From Flavonifractor sp. AGMB03687 (GTDB taxonomy: Bacteria; Bacillota; Clostridia; Oscillospirales; Oscillospiraceae): DNA of 64,000 nucleotides. Shown here in pieces: positions 59,670 through 64,000 of the stretch. Below the pieces are notes generated by a model. The model was not told the DNA's origin. It did no database searches and saw only the letters and a list, made by a program, of their open reading frames with translations. Position 1 is the stretch's first letter. Every line of letters starts with the position of its first letter. The stretch is from positions 614,777 to 678,776 of the forward strand of contig NZ_JADKZI010000001.1 in NCBI RefSeq assembly GCF_017811815.1. The letters run 5' to 3'. The translations under genes were made by a program, and so were the position numbers.

Positions 59670-59705
59670 GGCCGGGTAGAGGAATATTCCTCACCCGGCC
59701 TTTTC
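59670..59705 (+). terminator. Intrinsic terminator of the element operon
   Basis: GGCCGGGT(A)GAGGAA pairs with TTCCTCACCCGGCC (59670-59684 with 59687-59700), one bulged A, tail TTTTCTG. It closes the long + strand operon. Confidence 0.9.
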
Positions 59706-59735
59706 TGTGTTATAGAAGTGTTTGGAACTTATAAA

Positions 59736-59867
59736 TCATTTGTACTTTTCACCTGTGCCCAGTACGGGAATTAAGGACTCTAATTCTTTCTGCGGATCAA
59801 CAACAATGATTTCCTTCAATCATACGGCAATATCAATTTCGACGCCCAACTCTTGTGTTTCGATACT
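59736..59867 (-). pseudogene. Decayed gene fragment
   Basis: On the minus strand, one frame reads SIETQELGVEIDIAV, a stop, then LKEIIVVDPQKELESLIPVL and a few more residues. Both pieces look like real protein; the in-frame TGA and the lack of a start suggest a broken gene. Family not recognised. The rest of the 343-base gap (59609-59951) holds the terminator and nothing else that I can support. Confidence 0.35.
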
Positions 59868-59951
59868 TTATATGCTACTCTTAAACATAGATGAATATGT
59901 CTAACTGATTACTTGGCAATTCAATAATAAATCAGGAAGGAGATCATACAA

Positions 59952-60284
59952 ATGGCAGAACTTGAGAACAAGCGCATACGCCGCACCCCACAGGAGAGAG
60001 CGGCCGAGTTAGAAAGCAAAATCGAAAAGGCAAAAGAGTCGATTGCAGATCTGGAAGAGAAAAAGCAAGCTGCCATATCTGATTATGATGCCAAGATTGC
60101 CGCTGTTCAGGATCGCATAAAGGCGCTGGAAACAAAAAAGCAGGAGATTCTGGCCCCTAAGCCGCCTCGCAAGCCTCGTAAGACGAAAAAGCAGAAGATT
60201 CAGGAGATTGTCAAACTGGCAATGAAAAATGGAATGTCTGTGGAAGAAATCGCCGGCCAACTCAATGTAGAGGTCTCGGACTAA
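59952..60284 (+). CDS. Coiled-coil protein with a C-terminal helix-turn-helix-like tail
   Basis: 110 residues after GGAAGGAG. Residues 15-70 form a continuous coiled coil (RAAELESKIEKAKESIADLE), then a basic Pro/Lys hinge (PKPPRKPRKTKKQKI) and a short helical end (EIVKLAMKNGMSVEEIAGQL) that resembles an H-T-H half. Likely DNA-binding and dimeric. Such proteins are common on these elements, and their role is not known. Confidence 0.7.
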   Translation: MAELENKRIRRTPQERAAELESKIEKAKESIADLEEKKQAAISDYDAKIAAVQDRIKALETKKQEILAPKPPRKPRKTKKQKIQEIVKLAMKNGMSVEEIAGQLNVEVSD

Positions 60285-60302
60285 ACCTTTGCAATATATC
60301 AG

Positions 60303-60345
60303 CAGCGCCGCCCACGGTAGAGCCGGGGCGGCGCTGTTCTTGTTA
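60303..60345 (+). terminator. Intrinsic terminator after the coiled-coil gene
   Basis: CAGCGCCGCCC/GGGCGGCGCTG (60303-60313 with 60326-60336), 12-nt loop, tail TTCTTGTTATTTT. Confidence 0.85.
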
Positions 60346-60747
60346 TTTTGGCGTAAAGCGGTAGCCATGACCCCGTACCGTTTCAATAGTGTCGGTGCCC
60401 AGCTTGCGCCGGAGCTTGTAGACCATGCTGGAGATCCCCGTCCAGCTGGTGTCAAATGAGTCTGCGGCAACAGCCTCATAAATTTGGTGTGCAGAGAAGA
60501 CCTGCCCTGGGCGCCGAGCCAGTAGGTGAAGAATATCAAATTCCATTGGAGTCAATTCTATCAGTCTGCCAGCCTGCCATACCTGGCGCCGCCGCACATC
60601 AATCTGCAGGTCACCGACCAGCAGGGTAGAGGTGGTATCTTCAAGCACCTCAATCTGCTCCACACAAAAACTCTGAAGAAGTTCCTGGAGCAAAACTTCC
60701 TGTGATATGGTAAGATCTTCAATGTGAATGATGATTTTCTTTCTCAT
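60343..60747 (-). CDS. OmpR/PhoB-type winged-helix regulator without a normal receiver domain
   Basis: 134 residues. The last 95 are the full winged helix: LTPMEFDILHLLARRPGQVF, WTGISSMVYKLRRKLGTDTI, ETVRGHGYRFTPK. The first 40 residues are too short for a receiver, and no phospho-Asp is visible. So either it acts without a kinase, or it is the rest of a response regulator. The start has GGGAGGGGG 9 nt upstream. It lies between two terminators, next to the ABC permease cluster. Confidence 0.85.
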   Translation of the reverse strand: MRKKIIIHIEDLTISQEVLLQELLQSFCVEQIEVLEDTTSTLLVGDLQIDVRRRQVWQAGRLIELTPMEFDILHLLARRPGQVFSAHQIYEAVAADSFDTSWTGISSMVYKLRRKLGTDTIETVRGHGYRFTPK

Positions 60748-60775
60748 AATGGTGTCCCCCTCCCTTGTGAGCCAC

Positions 60776-60811
60776 CAAAAAATGGCGGCCTTGATTTCTC
60801 AAAGCCGCCAT
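60776..60811 (-). terminator. Intrinsic terminator of the ABC permease/transglycosylase operon
   Basis: 13-bp stem (60782-60794 with 60799-60811, one G-U), GAAA loop on the minus strand, then TTTTTT (60781-60776). It lies 90 nt beyond the transglycosylase stop. Confidence 0.92.
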
Positions 60812-60900
60812 GTAATAGTTTGGGCGTGTCAAATGACTGCTGTACGACGGCTTTTTTTCTTTTGCCGTCGCCCGGCAGATAGATCGCATATAGCTATCGG

Positions 60901-61557
60901 TTATGATTGATCTTGCAAAATGTTTTGTGCCTCATTCTCGCTTATGTAACCGTATTGAACCATTCTCTGTACGACATACTCTTGACGCTGTTCCGCCAAC
61001 TTCGGGTTGGCAGTCAGTGAATAAACCGAGGGCGCATTGGGAATCCCTGCCAAAAGAGTACATTCATAATTCGTCATATCAATGGGGGCTTTCCCAAAAT
61101 ACCCTTGGCTTGCATCGTAAATACAGTAGTAGCCGTCTCCAAAATAGATAGAATTGACATACAGCTCTAAAATCTCGTCTTTTGTATAGGAGTTTTCCAA
61201 ACGGAAGGCCATAAACATCTCGGCAATCTTGCGGATAAAACTTTTTTCCTGCGTGAAATACAGATTTTTGGCAAGTTGCTGTGTTATGGTACTGCCACCC
61301 TCACGCAGACTCAAAGAGGTCAGATTGTTCCAGGCGGCTCGGCCTATGGCAATCAGGTCAATCCCAAAATGCTGTTCAAAACGGTGATCTTCCACTGCCA
61401 CAACTGCGTCCAAATAAATCTCCGGGATTTCAGCCAGGGTAGTATAATCGGGATCAGCTTGAATCTCTGCAACCTTCTCAACAAGAGGCTGTTCAGCAAG
61501 TGCATCATGATACATTTTATAACCCAATCCGCCCAGAACACCGCCAGCAATGAGCAT
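60901..61557 (-). CDS. Monofunctional peptidoglycan transglycosylase (GT51), start unclear
   Basis: 218 residues from the first in-frame ATG (61557). GT51 motifs are VVAVEDHRFEQHFGID (catalytic Glu), REGGSTITQQLAKNLY, and RKIAEMFMAFRLENSYTKDE, ILELYVNSIYFG. The membrane anchor begins before this ATG: 19 more codons (to 61614) read RKIIIRFFALAILA, preceded by a TAG. There is no ATG/GTG/TTG among them, so the true start may be a rare codon or the anchor is damaged. It joins lipid II units into glycan chains. Same operon as the permease genes. Confidence 0.85.
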   Translation of the reverse strand: MLIAGGVLGGLGYKMYHDALAEQPLVEKVAEIQADPDYTTLAEIPEIYLDAVVAVEDHRFEQHFGIDLIAIGRAAWNNLTSLSLREGGSTITQQLAKNLYFTQEKSFIRKIAEMFMAFRLENSYTKDEILELYVNSIYFGDGYYCIYDASQGYFGKAPIDMTNYECTLLAGIPNAPSVYSLTANPKLAEQRQEYVVQRMVQYGYISENEAQNILQDQS

Positions 61558-61663
61558 AGCGAGTATCGCCAGAGCGAAAAAACGAATTATGATTTTTCTG
61601 ACTCTTTTTATGTTCTACACCTGCCTTTCCGTGGAAAATAATGTTTATGCCATAGGCCCCAGC

Positions 61664-62017
61664 TTACGAATTGCCGCCGTATTGTTCCTGCACAGCGGTG
61701 GGCATTTCCTCAAATTGAACTTCCGCCCAGGTCACGACACCACGGAATGGGGCTACCTTCAGACATAGGTAGGCATCGTCAGTGAGAATCCGGCTCGTTT
61801 CAAAGCTCAGTTCTTTTTCGGCCCCGGTTTCGTCGTAGGCGTTTAATGTGTAACGATAATTCATCGCCCCGTGCGGTGCGATCTCAGTTACGCAGTCGTT
61901 GTCAATTTGTGTGTAGTAATCGGCGCTTTTCTGCGTGGCAAGAAAAGCAACTGCGATAAACGCTACTGCCAGAACAACTATAACAGCAACAATGATCGTT
62001 TTTTTCTTTGCGCTCAT
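61664..62017 (-). CDS. YxeA-family protein
   Basis: 117 residues with one N-terminal membrane anchor (TIIVAVIVVLAVAFIAVAFL). DYYTQIDND, then NYRYTLNAYDETGAEKELSF and LCLKVAPFRGVVTWAEVQF are typical of the YxeA (DUF1093) family. Its function is unknown; it often occurs beside ABC permeases for peptide antibiotics. AAGGAG is 8 nt before the start. Confidence 0.82.
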   Translation of the reverse strand: MSAKKKTIIVAVIVVLAVAFIAVAFLATQKSADYYTQIDNDCVTEIAPHGAMNYRYTLNAYDETGAEKELSFETSRILTDDAYLCLKVAPFRGVVTWAEVQFEEMPTAVQEQYGGNS

Positions 62018-62029
62018 AATGTGTACTCC

Positions 62030-62647
62030 TTACTCAATTTCGATGGATACGGTTCCGTCTGTCTGGTCGCCCCACACACCGATATAAGTGCTTGTGCCAT
62101 CTACTTCTACTGTGCCATCGTACTCACCGCTCTCCGAGAGAAGAATGACTGGATCATCTGCCCCTGAGCGAAGAAAAACTGCTGCTTCGCCGCTTTCGAG
62201 AGAAAGAGAACAGGTGATGTGGATCATACTTCCTGCTTCTCGCTCCAGCGTAGTACCGCCAAACAAAATTTCTGTGCCCGCAAACTCGGAATACGTTGCT
62301 TCATAGGACCCCGTGTAATCATCTGCCCCGGTTTCTTTGTGACCCTGTAATTTACTTTGGGGCGTAAGGGCCGCATTTCCCGCATCGCCAACAAGTTCGC
62401 CAAAGGCTTTCACGATACTGTCCTTTGCCTGGCCGTCGTCAGCCTCTGATAGACCGTCAAGAGCCTGGTCGGCTCCTTCCGATAAGCCATTCAACACAAT
62501 ATCTGTACCGTCCGCCAAACCGTTCAACACGGCATCCGCACCATCGGTCAAAGACTGCATGGCCGTTGAACATCCAGACAAACTGCCAACACAAAGAATT
62601 GCGCAGAGAACGATGCAGATTTTACCTGTATAGTTTAATTTTCGCAT
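62030..62647 (-). CDS. Lipoprotein with N-terminal repeats, unknown function
   Basis: 205 residues. Lipobox SLSGC (Cys26). Residues 33-70 contain three imperfect 13-residue repeats of the type TDGADAVLNGLA, a helical stalk. Residues 100-205 form a beta-rich domain (YTGSYEATYSEFAGTEILFG...VEVDGTSTYIGVWG). It is exported and anchored on the membrane. Such proteins in lantibiotic loci can act as immunity factors, but the sequence does not show it. Confidence 0.75.
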   Translation of the reverse strand: MRKLNYTGKICIVLCAILCVGSLSGCSTAMQSLTDGADAVLNGLADGTDIVLNGLSEGADQALDGLSEADDGQAKDSIVKAFGELVGDAGNAALTPQSKLQGHKETGADDYTGSYEATYSEFAGTEILFGGTTLEREAGSMIHITCSLSLESGEAAVFLRSGADDPVILLSESGEYDGTVEVDGTSTYIGVWGDQTDGTVSIEIE

Positions 62648-62660
62648 GAACTCGCTCCTT

Positions 62661-63467
62661 TCATTCGGCGCGACGCCTGCCGCGTCCTTTTTTGACTTTT
62701 TCCTTTTTGTTATTGCCTGCTTTTTTGCTGGGGCGGGAAAGCAGTAAAACCGCCATCGTCAGAACCAGCACCGCCGCAATGCCTACCACTGCCAGCAAAA
62801 CACTGGGAGCCTGCGTAGCGCCGTTATACGCTTGCATATCAAAACCGGCAAGGATCAACGCCGCCGAAAACGGGTAGGTGGAAAGCAAGAAGCCGCTCTT
62901 GAAGAACAAAATGCAATACCCCAGAAAGAATGTCAGAATCGAACCGCCTAGGTAGGCACCCCGCATCTGGCCGAAAATTAGAATCATCGGCATACAGACC
63001 AGGCTGGTATTGAAAGCGGCCGCGACCACCTGCACGCCCTGCTGAAGCAGAACAGCGGCAGAAAGACCATCCAGGCCGGCAATCAAGCCTGTCAGAACCG
63101 TTATAACTACACTGTAAACTCCGAACAGCAGTGACAGGAAAATCGTGACGATTAGTTTTCCGCCCAGCAGCTTGGGATATGATACCGGCACGGTCAACAG
63201 ATTTTTCATGGTGTCATTTGTGTTCTCACGGTCGATCAGCCAACCGCCGATCATCACAAGCGAGATCGGCAAAAAAATCTGCGTGTTTCCCCAAATGACA
63301 TTGGCAAACAGTTTGACAAAATCAAAGTTCTGGTCCCGCATTTCCGGGTTGATAATCAGCTGGGTGCCATATTGCACGACAGGACACAGTGCCAGAGCCA
63401 CAATACCAACCAGCAGGATCTGGCAGCGTCGCAGCTTGCGCCATTCCCCTTTTAGAATACTCCACAT
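62661..63467 (-). CDS. ABC-2-type permease of the lantibiotic/bacitracin export or immunity kind
   Basis: 268 residues with six membrane helices: MWSILKGEWRKLRRCQILLV at the start is typical of MutE/EpiE-like permeases, and DRENTNDTMKNLLTVPVSYP is the cytoplasmic loop motif of this group. A basic tail KKEKVKKGRGRRR ends it. AAGGAGG lies 8 nt before the start. It would form a channel with a second permease (63482 on) and an ATPase, which is not in the window, to remove a peptide antibiotic. Confidence 0.87.
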   Translation of the reverse strand: MWSILKGEWRKLRRCQILLVGIVALALCPVVQYGTQLIINPEMRDQNFDFVKLFANVIWGNTQIFLPISLVMIGGWLIDRENTNDTMKNLLTVPVSYPKLLGGKLIVTIFLSLLFGVYSVVITVLTGLIAGLDGLSAAVLLQQGVQVVAAAFNTSLVCMPMILIFGQMRGAYLGGSILTFFLGYCILFFKSGFLLSTYPFSAALILAGFDMQAYNGATQAPSVLLAVVGIAAVLVLTMAVLLLSRPSKKAGNNKKEKVKKGRGRRRAE

Positions 63468-63481
63468 GACTTTACACCTCC

Positions 63482-63894
63482 TTAACAGCTCTGGCGCTTA
63501 TAGACCAGCGCAATCAATGTCAGGAATACCACCGATTCCAGAATAACGACCAGGAACGCCTGGGGCGTTGTCACAAAGTAAGGACTGATCCGCTCCATCA
63601 ATTCCGTCATCTGTGCGCCGGATGTGTCCAGATACTGAAAGAACCAGCGGAAGGTCAGTGGTCCGGGTAACAGCGTACCTGGGTTGAACCCAAAGGGCTG
63701 CATGATGAAATAGTCGTTGGTGCCAAAAATATAATTGACCGCCGTGTAGAAGAACGTGATGATTACGGAGATAATGTAACTGCGGTTCAAAAGCACTACC
63801 AGGAGGACGCAGGGCAGCGCCCCGGCCCACATCATGATCCCTTGTCCAATGCCTACAAAAAACAGTTTCCAAAAGCCGACCGGCTCCAGTGAAG
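63482..63894 (-). pseudogene. Second ABC-2-type permease, N-terminal half removed by an IS element
   Basis: About 137 residues remain, the C-terminal half: GIGQGIMMWAGALPCVLLVV, the PFGFNPGTLLPGPLTFRWFF stretch, a last helix AFLVVILESVVFLTLIALVY. The frame is open up to 63894, where the IS3-type end starts, and full-length relatives are about 250 residues. The first internal ATG (63835) would make a protein with too few helices. The transporter is probably non-functional, unless the rest is recovered elsewhere. Confidence 0.85.
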
Positions 63895-64000
63895 TGACCC
63901 CAAAAAGTTAGACAATATTTGAGAGTAAAAATTGTTCAAGCAACCGAAAGGGCTTGTTGTCTGTGAAGAGCAGGCGGCAAGCCCTTTAGCTTTGCCTTGA
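63895..64000. mobile_element. End of an IS3-family insertion sequence
   Basis: The terminal inverted repeat is TGACCCCAAAAAGTTAGACA (63895-63914), a form typical of the IS150-type group of IS3. Inside it lies the 3' end of a transposase gene in the orientation toward this end. The IS continues past the window. Its insertion split the ABC permease. Confidence 0.85.
63936..64000 (-). CDS. IS3-family transposase, C-terminal 20 residues (partial)
   Basis: On the minus strand the frame ends in KAKLKGLPPALHRQQALSVA, then TGA. The KLKGLPPxxHRxQ pattern is that of the last residues of IS3 OrfB (DDE) transposases. The rest is beyond the window. Confidence 0.72.
   Translation of the reverse strand, partial: KAKLKGLPPALHRQQALSVA

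Larger units (their letters stand above)
36831..64000. mobile_element. Left part of an integrative (conjugative-type) element inserted in the 3' end of lysS
   Basis: The left edge is placed at the composition break in lysS (about 36820-36835). Then come integrase, excisionase, a regulated leader, and genes of the YqaJ, RecD2, primase, PcfK, PcfJ and ligase types that are common together in Clostridial ICEs. The right end, the relaxase and the secretion genes are not in the window, so conjugation cannot be shown. The genes from 60343 on may be cargo or a different segment. The element is internally less G/C-rich than the chromosome before it. Confidence 0.65.

Noticed and set aside
59722..59904. 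60-residue plus-strand frame after the element terminator
   Set aside because: Ser/Asn/Ile-rich random-looking sequence. The minus strand carries the more protein-like (broken) frame here.
1..64000. CRISPR array or rRNA genes
   Set aside because: No regularly spaced direct repeats and no rRNA-like stretch were seen on either strand.

Overview
The window looks like the chromosome of a Gram-positive, GC-rich gut Clostridium in the Oscillospiraceae (Flavonifractor/Lawsonibacter-like). The evidence is strong Shine-Dalgarno sites of the GGAGG type, a GlnRS-type glutaminyl-tRNA synthetase, a phosphotransbutyrylase-butyrate kinase pair, a Clostridial PhoP-like box, and a long integrated conjugative-type element. 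The genus is inferred from gene content and style, not from a marker gene.

Region 1 (1-11910). After the end of an SPFH/zinc-ribbon protein comes one long + strand operon: a ROK repressor with a consensus promoter and an operator-like inverted repeat, a complete oligopeptide-type ABC importer (two permeases, two ATPases, a lipoprotein binding protein, one tiny membrane protein) and two GH20-like hexosaminidases. The layout suggests import and cleavage of an amino-sugar oligosaccharide. Region 2 (12058-12850) holds three tiny genes, two of them DNA-binding-like, that look like the debris of an element.

Region 3 (12848-21462) is the most unusual chromosomal block. A PucR-type regulator is divergent from an operon of a stand-alone acyl carrier protein, a CocE/S15-type hydrolase, a dedicated AcpS, a Ptb-like acyltransferase, a butyrate kinase, an MFS transporter and an HSL-type esterase. 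It reads as a self-contained pathway for importing an acylated compound, releasing its acid and handling the acyl group as thioester, acyl phosphate and ATP. I know of no described system with this composition.

Region 4 (21725-35321) is ordinary housekeeping: tRNA-Arg(CCG), a beta-lactamase-fold serine hydrolase, FeoAB, a MATE exporter, a threonine-aldolase-like enzyme, GlnRS, a YibE/F protein, a lipoprotein alkaline phosphatase behind a clear array of PhoP-type hexamers, an unknown gene, and GreA.

Region 5 (35334 to the end). lysS changes composition abruptly near codon 500 and runs into a MetG-type tRNA-binding domain. Just beyond it, convergent, lie a tyrosine integrase and excisionase. 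This is best read as an integrative element inserted in the 3' end of lysS that supplied a new tail. The element then carries a structured leader with a terminator, a YqaJ exonuclease with a candidate annealing partner, a RecD2-like helicase, a primase, PcfK/PcfJ-like proteins, its own NAD-dependent ligase, and a run of unknown proteins, including two of more than 700 residues. Strong hairpins punctuate this operon. No relaxase or type IV secretion gene is visible in the window. The last 3.7 kb, on the minus strand, is a winged-helix regulator and a lantibiotic/bacitracin-type ABC permease cluster with a transglycosylase, a YxeA protein and a lipoprotein. An IS3-family element cuts this cluster at position 63895.
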